The notes beneath the pieces are model-generated. The model did not search any database and was not told where the DNA came from. It worked only from the letters and a program-made list of their open reading frames with translations. Below, piece after piece: positions 7,681-15,451 of a DNA stretch of 64,000 nucleotides (position 1 is its first letter; each line of letters begins with the position of its first letter). The stretch is from Sediminicola sp037203765 (GTDB taxonomy: Bacteria > Bacteroidota > Bacteroidia > Flavobacteriales > Flavobacteriaceae): contig NZ_JBBCAS010000006.1 in assembly GCF_037203765.1 (NCBI RefSeq), positions 1 through 64,000 on the forward strand, in the 5' to 3' direction. The position numbers were made by a program, and so were the translations under genes.

Positions 7681-8644
7681 GGGAGCGATCTCCAATTTTA
7701 TCGAAAAATATTATTTACACTTTAACTCCGCCGCATTGGTAGATGCAGCCAAGGGGTATGAGGACCAATTGAACAATGGTGCCAAAATGTTGGTGTCATT
7801 GGCAGGGGCCATGAGTACCGCAGAACTTGGTAAGATCTTTGCCGAGATGATCCGTCAGGATAAGGTACAGATCATTTCTTGTACCGGGGCCAATCTGGAA
7901 GAGGATATCATGAACCTAGTGGCGCATTCCCACTACAAAAGGATTCCCAATTACCGCGACTTAACACCTCAGGAAGAATGGGATTTATTGGAAAAAGGCT
8001 TGAACAGGGTTACGGATACCTGTATCCCGGAGCACGAGGCTTTTAGACGTTTGCAAGAACATATTTATAAGATCTGGAAAGAAGCAGATGACGCCGGTGA
8101 GCGTTACCTGCCACATGAATTCATGTACAAGATGTTGCTTTCTGGAGTTTTGGAGGAGTATTATGAAATTGATTTGAAAGACTCATGGATGTATGCTGCC
8201 GCAGAGAAAAACCTTCCGATTGTTTGTCCAGGTTGGGAAGATAGTACCATGGGGAATATCTTTGCCTCTTATGTCCTGAAAGGAGATCTTAAATCTACGA
8301 CCATGAAATCGGGGATTGAGTATATGACCTTCTTGGCAGATTGGTATACCGAAAATTCCAAAAACGGAATCGGATTTTTCCAAATTGGTGGTGGTATCGC
8401 AGGTGATTTCCCTATTTGTGTGGTGCCTATGCTATATCAGGATATGGAACGTACAGATACCCCATTTTGGAGTTACTTCTGTCAGATCAGTGATTCTACC
8501 ACGAGTTACGGATCTTATTCAGGAGCAGTTCCCAATGAAAAGATCACTTGGGGGAAACTGGATATCAATACCCCTAAGTATATAATAGAGAGTGATGCAA
8601 CCATTGTTGCCCCGTTAATTTTTGCTTACCTATTAGACATGTAA
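7667..8644 (+). CDS. Deoxyhypusine synthase family protein, probable homospermidine synthase
   Basis: 325 residues from the ATG at 7667 (MTKTKGAISNFIEKYY). The fold is that of deoxyhypusine synthase: MLVSLAGAMSTAELG, ISCTGANLEED, NLPIVCPGWEDSTMGN, FQIGGGIAGDFPICVVP and ITWGKLD, where Lys297 corresponds to the catalytic Lys329 of the human enzyme. Bacteria lack eIF5A, so protein hypusination is unlikely. The alternative chemistry of this fold is NAD-dependent aminobutyl transfer to putrescine, giving homospermidine. The gene overlaps agmatinase by 14 bases, and homospermidine is a characteristic polyamine of many Flavobacteriaceae. Family membership is secure; the product is inferred. Confidence 0.88.
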   Translation: MTKTKGAISNFIEKYYLHFNSAALVDAAKGYEDQLNNGAKMLVSLAGAMSTAELGKIFAEMIRQDKVQIISCTGANLEEDIMNLVAHSHYKRIPNYRDLTPQEEWDLLEKGLNRVTDTCIPEHEAFRRLQEHIYKIWKEADDAGERYLPHEFMYKMLLSGVLEEYYEIDLKDSWMYAAAEKNLPIVCPGWEDSTMGNIFASYVLKGDLKSTTMKSGIEYMTFLADWYTENSKNGIGFFQIGGGIAGDFPICVVPMLYQDMERTDTPFWSYFCQISDSTTSYGSYSGAVPNEKITWGKLDINTPKYIIESDATIVAPLIFAYLLDM

Positions 8645-8646
8645 TT

Positions 8647-8961
8647 ATGGACAATTTGAAGAGAGTAATCGTAGATTTTAAAAAGCTTACCCCCGAAGTT
8701 TTGAAGTTGTTGGTTGACAAATATCCTGATGGATATGACGATCAGAATATCATCTCCTTTAAAAACGCCCAGGGCGAACGTATAGAGGCAGTTGAGGTTA
8801 CCACGGAGGACACCAAGTATTTGGTGAAGATCAGTGCCAAACTGGAGAAGACCATGGCCAATTATGACGAAGATGATTATGAGGATTTCGACGACAACGA
8901 TCCAGATGCTATCCCGGATATCGAAATAGCGGAAGAGGATGAAGATAACGATGACGATTAG
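8647..8961 (+). CDS. Small acidic conserved protein in the polyamine operon
   Basis: 104 residues. The N-terminal ~65 residues (MDNLKRVIVDFKKLTPEVL, then KYPDGYDDQNIISFKNAQGE) look folded. The C-terminal third is almost entirely Asp/Glu (YDEDDYEDFDDNDPDAIPD and on), giving a polyanionic tail. I do not recognise a domain. It starts 2 bases after the deoxyhypusine-synthase homologue and ends 5 bases before the RMD1 gene, so it belongs to this transcript. The acidic tail could bind polyamines or basic proteins; that is speculation from composition and context. Confidence 0.75.
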   Translation: MDNLKRVIVDFKKLTPEVLKLLVDKYPDGYDDQNIISFKNAQGERIEAVEVTTEDTKYLVKISAKLEKTMANYDEDDYEDFDDNDPDAIPDIEIAEEDEDNDDD

Positions 8962-8966
8962 ACAAT

Positions 8967-9752
8967 ATGTTTGAAGTTGTTGCCTTTCAAATAGCAGCTT
9001 CCATTAATATCAGGCAGTGTAGAAATCTCCTGCCTTTGGAAACCCTATTCTCTGACAGTGCTGAACTATTCTTTAAAAATGGGGACAACCGGTTTGTCCA
9101 CATTGTACAATATGGACTAGTGTCCTTTTTCAATCATACAGAAAAAGAAATTCAGGCCATATTAAAGCAATTGAGCTCATTGTCAAAGGATAGGGTTCCT
9201 TATCAATTATCTGAAAAAATTCAGGTAGAAGTAATTCCGGGCCAACAGAAAGTAACCTTTAACAAGGTTGTTCTGCCCAATTTTGATTCCGAATCCATCC
9301 GCCTGGTCATGATGAACACCTCCCAGTCCGTAGCCCTGGATCGGTATCTGGAGATCACCGAACAGTTGTTGGAGGAGACCAATGTGCATACCAAACTTTT
9401 GGAGAAGAAGGGCAAACTGGATATCTCTGGCAATAATCTCAAAAGGTTTATCGGAAAGGTACTCAACATCAAAAATGAAATTTCAGAAAATCTGTACATT
9501 TTTGATTCGCCGGACAGCACTTGGGAAAATGAAGACCTCAACCGGTTGGATATGGAACTCAAGCAGACCTTTGACCTCAAGGATAGGTACCGATACATCT
9601 CAGAGCGAATTGGCATCATTAAAGAGGATCTGGAGCTTTTCAAGGACATCATGGAACATAGGGAAAGTAGCAGGTTGGAATGGATCATTATTATCTTGAT
9701 CCTGGTTGAAGTGCTCGATCTGTTTGTATTCAGAATTTTCGGATTGGCATAG
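8967..9752 (+). CDS. RMD1/YagE family (DUF155) membrane protein
   Basis: 261 residues. The N-terminal half is the DUF155 domain (FEVVAFQIAASINIRQCR, HIVQYGLVSFFNHTEKEI). The second half is helical with the characteristic ENLYIFDSPDSTWENEDLNR and DRYRYISERIGIIKEDLELF, ending in one transmembrane helix after RLEWIIIILILVEVLDLFVF. The family occurs from bacteria to mitochondria; yeast Rmd1/Rmd8 are members. No enzymatic activity is known to me. It is 5 bases downstream of the acidic protein, so it is probably co-transcribed with polyamine genes. No terminator is obvious after it. Confidence 0.87.
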   Translation: MFEVVAFQIAASINIRQCRNLLPLETLFSDSAELFFKNGDNRFVHIVQYGLVSFFNHTEKEIQAILKQLSSLSKDRVPYQLSEKIQVEVIPGQQKVTFNKVVLPNFDSESIRLVMMNTSQSVALDRYLEITEQLLEETNVHTKLLEKKGKLDISGNNLKRFIGKVLNIKNEISENLYIFDSPDSTWENEDLNRLDMELKQTFDLKDRYRYISERIGIIKEDLELFKDIMEHRESSRLEWIIIILILVEVLDLFVFRIFGLA

Positions 9753-9875
9753 GGCATGGTTGTATTCTCCTTATCCGAGACACTGTAAAGTACTTTGGAA
9801 AAATTACGATTGACTTGTAATTGGTATCGTTTAGAATTTGTAAATTAGAATGGATTTCAATTAAACTTCTAATTC

Positions 9876-10292
9876 ATGGAACATGCACCTTTTCACATGT
9901 CGCTACCTTGTTATAGTATAACAAAGACCAAAGCTTTTTATGTAGACGTTATTGGCGCGAAGCTCGGTAGAAATTCTTCCCGTTGGATAGATATCAACTT
10001 ATTCGGCAACCAGATCACATTTACAAAATCAGGTGAATTCAACTTTGTTTTTAGGGCCTATAAATTTGGGGATACTGTATTGCCATCCTTTCATTTTGGG
10101 GTCATCGTGGATCAAGAAACCTGGGATAACATGTATAAAAAGCTCAATAATTCCCAGTATGAACTGACCACAGAGGTTACTTTCTTAAAGGACAAAACCG
10201 GAGAGCACCGGTCGTTTTTTATTCAGGATCCCAATGGACATTCTTTGGAGTTCAAGACTTTTGCCAAGCCGAATGAAATGTTTGCCGAGTAA
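9876..10292 (+). CDS. VOC (glyoxalase/bleomycin-resistance fold) family protein
   Basis: 138 residues with one or two beta-alpha-beta-beta-beta units. MSLPCYSITKTKAFYVDVIGAKL begins the first, and RSFFIQDPNGHSLEFKTF is the classic second-half signature that supplies a metal-binding Glu. The start HMSLP has a His where VOC enzymes place the first ligand. The substrate is unknown; lactoylglutathione lyase or a dioxygenase are possible. It lies 57 bases upstream of rimB-rimK on the same strand. Confidence 0.82.
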   Translation: MEHAPFHMSLPCYSITKTKAFYVDVIGAKLGRNSSRWIDINLFGNQITFTKSGEFNFVFRAYKFGDTVLPSFHFGVIVDQETWDNMYKKLNNSQYELTTEVTFLKDKTGEHRSFFIQDPNGHSLEFKTFAKPNEMFAE

Positions 10293-10349
10293 CAATTTTT
10301 ACCTTACTATTGCCCTTCCTTAAAAAACGGGGTCAACAATTATTATACT

Positions 10350-11726
10350 ATGGAAGTGAAAGATTTGTCTATTATTGGAAGTGAGGAATGGTGTACGTTC
10401 AAAGAAATGGGTATTCCGGCCATTAAGGCAAGAGTAGACTCAGGAGCAAAGACCTCTTCCATCCAAGCGACAAACACCAAGGTCTTTACCAAAGGCGTAC
10501 AGGAATGGGTGAAATTTGAGGTGAATCCGTTGCAGGACAACCGCAGTTTCAATATGCTCTGTGAAGCGCGACTCGTAGATAGAAGAACGGTAAAGAGCTC
10601 TTCTGGGATTGCCGAAGAGCGCTTGGTGATCAAAACCCCTGTGACCTTGGGATCAGACACATTTGATATAGAGCTTACCTTGGCAAATAGGGACACCATG
10701 GAGTTCCGTATGTTATTGGGTCGTGAGGCCCTTAACGATAGATATCTGGTAAACCCCGTAGAAAGCTACTGTAAGGGAGATATTACCGATGAGGAGATCA
10801 CGGTAAAATATGCGCCTTATGTGAAGGAGAAATCCGGACTTAGAATTGCTCTTTTGGCGAGTAATCCCAATCTGTACAGTAACAAAAGAATTATGGAGGC
10901 CGCTGAGGCAAGGGGACATGAGATTGTTTTCTTGAATGTGGAGCACTCCTATATGAAATTGGATGCCAATTCCCCGGAGATCAGATATCGGGGAGGTAAT
11001 ATCCTAAAAGCCTATGATGCCATTATTCCGAGGATAAAACCAGCGGTTACCTTTTATGGTTGTGCCTTGATTCGTCAGTTCGATACCTTGGGTGTCTACT
11101 GCCAAAATTCAGCAGAGGCCATTACCCAATCCCGGGATAAATTGTTCGCATCCCAATTGTTTTCCAGGAACGATATCCACATCCCCATAACCGGATTTGC
11201 AAAATCACCCATGGATACCAAAGATTTGATCCGCATGGTCAATGGGGCGCCCCTGATCATAAAACTTTTGGAGAGCACCCAAGGAAAAGGGGTAGTATTG
11301 GCAGAAACCAACAAGGCTGCCGAAAGTGTGATCAACGCCTTTAAAAGTGTTCAGACCAATATCTTGGTGCAAGAATTTATCAAGGAAGCCAATGGACAGG
11401 ATATCCGTTGTTTCGTAGTTGATGGTAAAGTGGTTGCCTCTATTCAAAGACAGGCAGAAAAAGGTGAGTTTAGGGCAAATATCCACCAAGGTGGGAAGGC
11501 CTCTGTCATCAAAATTACCCCTGAAGAGAAAAAATTGGCACTTAAAGCTGCAAAAGTACTCAACCTTGCCGTGGCAGGGGTAGATATTATTAGATCCAAC
11601 AAAGGACCATTGCTATTGGAGGTAAACTCCTCTCCAGGCCTTGAAGGTATTGAAAATGCCACAGGAAAGGACATTGCCAATACCATGATCATGGCCATTG
11701 AAAAAAAGTTGAAGTTTAGAAATTGA
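10350..11726 (+). CDS. RimB-like protease fused to RimK-type ATP-grasp glutamate ligase
   Basis: 458 residues. Residues about 5-145 are a retropepsin-like RimB/DUF785 domain with the aspartic motif ARVDSGAKTSSIQA and MLLGREALNDRYLV. Residues about 165-458 are RimK, an ATP-grasp ligase that adds glutamates to the C-terminus of ribosomal protein S6: GAPLIIKLLESTQGKGVV, DGKVVASIQRQAEKGEFR and LLLEVNSSPGLEGIENATGK. In Pseudomonas, separate RimA, RimB and RimK proteins work together, so ligase and protease in one chain implies a self-contained modification/trim unit. The gene ends directly against the convergent threonine dehydrogenase gene. Confidence 0.9.
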   Translation: MEVKDLSIIGSEEWCTFKEMGIPAIKARVDSGAKTSSIQATNTKVFTKGVQEWVKFEVNPLQDNRSFNMLCEARLVDRRTVKSSSGIAEERLVIKTPVTLGSDTFDIELTLANRDTMEFRMLLGREALNDRYLVNPVESYCKGDITDEEITVKYAPYVKEKSGLRIALLASNPNLYSNKRIMEAAEARGHEIVFLNVEHSYMKLDANSPEIRYRGGNILKAYDAIIPRIKPAVTFYGCALIRQFDTLGVYCQNSAEAITQSRDKLFASQLFSRNDIHIPITGFAKSPMDTKDLIRMVNGAPLIIKLLESTQGKGVVLAETNKAAESVINAFKSVQTNILVQEFIKEANGQDIRCFVVDGKVVASIQRQAEKGEFRANIHQGGKASVIKITPEEKKLALKAAKVLNLAVAGVDIIRSNKGPLLLEVNSSPGLEGIENATGKDIANTMIMAIEKKLKFRN

Positions 11727-12668
11727 TTATTTGGAAAGGTTCTCCAGCATTTCCTGTGTGGTCCTTTCCAAATCAAACTCAGCCTTCCATCCCCAGTCTT
11801 TTTGGGCCACGGAATCATCAATACTACTGGGCCAGGAATCCGCAATCTGCTGTCTTGAATCCGGGGCATAGGACATCTCAAACTCTGGAATATGCTGTTT
11901 GATGTTTGCCGCCATTTCTGAGGGGGTAAAACTCATGGCCGCAAGATTGTAGGAAGAACGTACCTTTATTTTTTCAGGATCACTTTCCATAATGGTAATG
12001 GTTGCCCTAATGGCATCGTCCATAAACATCATCGGAAGTTTGCTGTCCGCTTTAAGGAAGCAGCTATACTTTTTGTCTGATAGGGCCTTGTGGTATATCT
12101 CTACGGCATAATCCGTAGTTCCTCCACCAGGCAATGTTTTATAACTTATTAGACCCGGATAACGTACGCTGCGCACATCTACGCCATACTTCTTGAAATA
12201 ATATTCGCACCATCTCTCACCTGTTTGCTTGCTGATCCCATAAACCGTGCTCGGTTCCATGATCGTATTCTGTTCTGTTTGTTCTTTGGGAGTATTGGGT
12301 CCAAAGACGGCAATACTGGAGGGCCAGAAAACCTTGCTGATTTTTTGGTCCTTGGCTAGATTCAAAACGTTGAAAAGGGAATTCATGTTTAAGTTCCAGG
12401 CACGCATGGGGAATTTTTCTGCAGTGGCGCTCAACATGGCCGCCATCAGGTAGACCTCGTCAATTTCATAATGCATCACCACGTCTTCCAAGGCCCCATA
12501 ATTGGTGGCGTCCAATAATTCAAAAGGGCCAGAGGCCATTAGATCTTGGTCTCCTTCCCTGATGTCACTGGCAATAACTTGGTTGTTGCCATATTTTTCA
12601 CGTAAGGTGTAAGTGAGTTCTGTTCCTATTTGTCCGCATGCTCCTAAAATGAGTATGGATTTTGGCAT
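11727..12668 (-). CDS. NAD-dependent L-threonine 3-dehydrogenase, epimerase/SDR type
   Basis: 313 residues from the ATG at 12668 (MPKSILILGACGQIG). It is an extended short-chain dehydrogenase with the GACGQIG Rossmann motif, PSSIAVFGP, and the YGISKQTGE catalytic Tyr-Lys pair. ISYKTLPGGGTTDYAVEIYH and LPMMFMDDAIRATITIM are signatures of the epimerase-like threonine dehydrogenases known from Flavobacterium and Cupriavidus. It oxidises L-threonine to 2-amino-3-ketobutyrate. A longer frame to 12698 would add ten unlikely residues. It is convergent with rimB-rimK with no gap and divergent from the lipoprotein gene at 12733. Confidence 0.88.
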   Translation of the reverse strand: MPKSILILGACGQIGTELTYTLREKYGNNQVIASDIREGDQDLMASGPFELLDATNYGALEDVVMHYEIDEVYLMAAMLSATAEKFPMRAWNLNMNSLFNVLNLAKDQKISKVFWPSSIAVFGPNTPKEQTEQNTIMEPSTVYGISKQTGERWCEYYFKKYGVDVRSVRYPGLISYKTLPGGGTTDYAVEIYHKALSDKKYSCFLKADSKLPMMFMDDAIRATITIMESDPEKIKVRSSYNLAAMSFTPSEMAANIKQHIPEFEMSYAPDSRQQIADSWPSSIDDSVAQKDWGWKAEFDLERTTQEMLENLSK

Positions 12669-12732
12669 AAAATTGTAGTTAAATGAATATGTCTTCAAAG
12701 ATAGCTTTTATTAAAATTTGTACATTAGCCTC

Positions 12733-13227
12733 ATGGGAAAAATATTGTTTTTTGGTGCCATGGCCCTGTTCTTGTTTTCATGTAAAGAGGGTAATACTGG
12801 AGCGGATAAGGTGGAAACACAGGAGGTAGTGTTCAACCTAAAAAGCCTTCCTAAAAAAGCAACAATCAATCCGGAGGCCAAGGTTGTGCTCAAGGATTGG
12901 GTGGAGTTCAACGCGTTGGAAAGTAGTTTTGACGCGCTTTATAAAGTTCAGGATAAAGAAGGTCTTACCTTGGTCGTTGAGGATTTGATAGAGAAACAAA
13001 AATTGTTGGAGACATCTTCATTCCCGGAAGAATTTGATGTCCCCCAAATAAAGAGTAGGCTCAAGGTGATCAAGACAACGATCTTAAAGACCAAATTTAG
13101 TCTGGAGTACGGCGTAGATACCAAGGAGCCGGCCACAGCCCTGGCAAAGGCATATAACGCATTTAGAAACCAGTTCACAGTGATTGTCAACAGTCGGTTG
13201 GACACAACATTGATTTTGAATGAATAA
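12733..13227 (+). CDS. Lipoprotein of unknown function
   Basis: 164 residues from the ATG at 12733. A short hydrophobic signal ends in the lipobox LFSC-KEG, so the protein is lipid-anchored at about Cys17. The mature part is helical with alternating Lys/Glu (VVEDLIEKQKLLETSSFPEE, then LKVIKTTILKTKFSLEYGV). No family is recognised. An in-frame TTG at 12718 is a less likely start. It overlaps the next gene by 8 bases. Confidence 0.72.
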   Translation: MGKILFFGAMALFLFSCKEGNTGADKVETQEVVFNLKSLPKKATINPEAKVVLKDWVEFNALESSFDALYKVQDKEGLTLVVEDLIEKQKLLETSSFPEEFDVPQIKSRLKVIKTTILKTKFSLEYGVDTKEPATALAKAYNAFRNQFTVIVNSRLDTTLILNE

Positions 13228-13720
13228 GATTGTACCTATTGTTTTAGTATTCTTCTTTTGCATCACATTGCAGGGACAACACGAGACAGAGAGGAATTCA
13301 GTTGCGACCCTTTTGGATTCTTGGCACCAGGCTGCCTCGGATGCCGATTTTGAATCTTATTTTTCAAAGATGACCCATGATGGAGTGTTTATAGGCACGG
13401 ATGCCATGGAAAACTGGCAGAATGATGAATTCAAGGAGTTCTCCAAACCGTATTTTGATAAGGGCAAGGCGTGGAGCTTTACCGCCGTTCAGCGAAATAT
13501 ATATTTTAATGAGGCCATGGATATGGCTTGGTTTGATGAACTTTTGGATACCCAAATGAAGCTGTGTAGGGGATCGGGTGTTCTAATTAAAACCGATGGT
13601 GGGTGGAAGATTGCCCATTATGTGCTCTCCATAGCTGTTCCGAATGAAAATGTGGATGACGTAGTGTCCCTTAAAAAGGAAAAGGACAGTATTATTACCC
13701 AAAAATTAAAGTCGAACTAA
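13220..13720 (+). CDS. Secreted NTF2/SnoaL-like protein
   Basis: 166 residues. The signal peptide MNKIVPIVLVFFFCITLQGQ is followed by a single SnoaL/NTF2-type cone fold: ATLLDSWHQAASDADFESYF, THDGVFIGTDAMENW, and the C-terminal RGSGVLIKTDGGWKIAHYVL, which matches the final strands of SnoaL-like domains. These domains bind small ligands or act as isomerases; none can be named here. Translation is coupled to the upstream lipoprotein by an 8-base overlap. A strong hairpin follows 20 bases after the stop. Confidence 0.82.
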   Translation: MNKIVPIVLVFFFCITLQGQHETERNSVATLLDSWHQAASDADFESYFSKMTHDGVFIGTDAMENWQNDEFKEFSKPYFDKGKAWSFTAVQRNIYFNEAMDMAWFDELLDTQMKLCRGSGVLIKTDGGWKIAHYVLSIAVPNENVDDVVSLKKEKDSIITQKLKSN

Positions 13721-13740
13721 CAGTACAATAAGCACAAAAA

Positions 13741-13762
13741 AAGGGAGCCATTCAGCTCCCTT
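13741..13762. terminator. Bidirectional terminator
   Basis: AAGGGAGC (13741-13748) pairs with GCTCCCTT (13755-13762) around a 6-base loop. On the minus strand it is followed by seven T residues, a strong terminator for the TPR gene. On the plus strand the T-tract is short, so it serves the NTF2-like gene less well. Confidence 0.82.
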
Positions 13763-13786
13763 GATTATTGACATTAAACAATTTAA

Positions 13787-14527
13787 TTATTGTTTTTTTG
13801 CTTTCGATTTGTCTTTGGTCGCTGCGGGTGTTTCTTTGGCGGCTTCCGGTTGTTCCTTTCTGGATTCCAAAGCTTGTTTGCTTAGGCTGGCCAGATTAAA
13901 GTTGGGTTCCAAGGCTAGGGCCTCATTGATGTGCGCCAGGGCACCATCAATATTGGTCTTGTCCACATTGTAGGCGATAAGGCCTTTTAAATGAAGAAAA
14001 GCGGCCTTTAATGGAACTTCGTAAGGTTGTTGCCTTTCGTAAAAAGCATATTTCATTTCATCCGTTGCATTGGCAATACCATATGCTATATTGGAAGATG
14101 CACCTGCACTATCACCAGTCTGTATTTTTAGATCCGCAAGCTCGTAGGCCAAAAAGGCATTGGGTGATCTTTTGAACAAAAGTTCAAATTGTTCCAAAGC
14201 ACGTTTTGGCTGGTTCAAAGCCTTAAGGGATATGGCCTTCACTTGTAGGGCAAGATCAGAATCTGCTTCATTTCTATCGATACCGATAGTGTTTAGTGCC
14301 TGCATATGCTGATTGTCATTGGCATAAACATAGGCTAAGGTGTCCCTGCGATCCGTTGAGGGCGATATTACATTAAGGTGGGTCAGGGCATTGATAACAC
14401 CATTGACATCACCCTGTAATTTCATTTCGTTGTAAAAAGCCTCGTAATGTTTCTGAAGCTCACTTTTTGTCTGTGCACTGGCCATTAAACCAGAGGCAAA
14501 GACTAGTACAAAAATTATTCTTTTCAT
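13787..14527 (-). CDS. Periplasmic TPR-repeat protein
   Basis: 246 residues from the ATG at 14527. The signal peptide MKRIIFVLVFASGLMASAQ is followed by helical repeats of TPR type: LALQVKAISLKALNQPKRAL, FLAYELADLKIQTGDSAGAS, and IDGALAHINEALALEPNFNL. The C-terminus is rich in Lys, Ala and Glu (KETPAATKDKSKAKKQ) and probably disordered. It probably scaffolds envelope proteins; no partner can be named. It is a single-gene transcript ending in the hairpin at 13741-13762. Confidence 0.82.
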   Translation of the reverse strand: MKRIIFVLVFASGLMASAQTKSELQKHYEAFYNEMKLQGDVNGVINALTHLNVISPSTDRRDTLAYVYANDNQHMQALNTIGIDRNEADSDLALQVKAISLKALNQPKRALEQFELLFKRSPNAFLAYELADLKIQTGDSAGASSNIAYGIANATDEMKYAFYERQQPYEVPLKAAFLHLKGLIAYNVDKTNIDGALAHINEALALEPNFNLASLSKQALESRKEQPEAAKETPAATKDKSKAKKQ

Positions 14528-14641
14528 TTTCCTAGATATTAAGTGGGCCAAAACTATTAAATTATTTCTTGTAATCTGTTAAGTAATTCTTTAAAGGTTT
14601 GTGGCACAGTAAAAAAGTAGTCATTCTGCCATAATGTTGGG

Positions 14642-15451
14642 TCAACTGACAATTGATTTTTTGAATGTAAACTTTTTGCGCTCCATTAGATTATAGGGAA
14701 TGACCTTTTTTCCCTGACTGGACCTTGAATCTGTATATTGGGGGGCTTCAAGGCCCCTTTTGTCTGCTTCGTTGGCGTAGTAGTCTTTTTTTGGGGGATG
14801 CAAGGGATAAACTCCATTAAAGATTTCTCCCCAATATCCCTTTTCCAGTACTGTTGCAATAATGCGGATGCAGTCGTCCAGATGGATAAGATTAATGGGG
14901 TGGTTTCCGTTTGAGAGGCCTTTTTTGCCGGCTAGGAAGGTAATCGGGTGTCGGTTGGGGCCTATGAGCCCACCAAATCGGATTATGGTGGTCTCCAGAT
15001 CAGGATCGTTCAAAAGTGTTTCTTCCGTTGCCAATAATTGTTTCCCAGAATCCGTTTCCGGATGCGGTACGCTGGTCTCTTTTACATCACCATCCAAATC
15101 TCCGTATACAGATGTACTACTGATAAATATTATGTTGGCAACGCTACTGTTTCTGATCGCTTCGTGCAAGTGCCCTATTTTTTGTTCATAGTTTTCCTTG
15201 TTCACACCTCTTAAATTGGGAGGGACGTTAATGATGATGACCTTTGCGTTTTCCAAGAAGGATGTAATGGGTCCCGCTATTCCATTTTCTGTGAGTGAGA
15301 TTTGAAAAGGTACAATACCCAAATCTCGTAATGCGCCTACCTTGTCATGGGAGGTGGTGCTTCCGTGAACTGTAAAACCTTGCTGCAAGAGATCTTGGGC
15401 CAGGGGCGTACCCAGCCATCCGCATCCCATGATTGCTACAGTACTATTCAA
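14642..15451 (-). CDS. YeeZ-like NAD(P)-binding oxidoreductase/epimerase
   Basis: 269 residues. N-terminal GCGWLGTPLAQDLLQQGF is the glycine-rich Rossmann motif of the SDR family related to E. coli YeeZ. IIIINVPPNLRG, IIFISSTSVYGDLDGDV and IIRFGGLIGPNRHPITFL are family patterns; the usual YxxxK is not obvious, so the activity is uncertain. The C-terminal lysines (RKKFTFKKSIVS) end the protein. It overlaps the upstream M28 peptidase gene by 8 bases, so the two are co-translated. Confidence 0.8.
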   Translation of the reverse strand: MNSTVAIMGCGWLGTPLAQDLLQQGFTVHGSTTSHDKVGALRDLGIVPFQISLTENGIAGPITSFLENAKVIIINVPPNLRGVNKENYEQKIGHLHEAIRNSSVANIIFISSTSVYGDLDGDVKETSVPHPETDSGKQLLATEETLLNDPDLETTIIRFGGLIGPNRHPITFLAGKKGLSNGNHPINLIHLDDCIRIIATVLEKGYWGEIFNGVYPLHPPKKDYYANEADKRGLEAPQYTDSRSSQGKKVIPYNLMERKKFTFKKSIVS

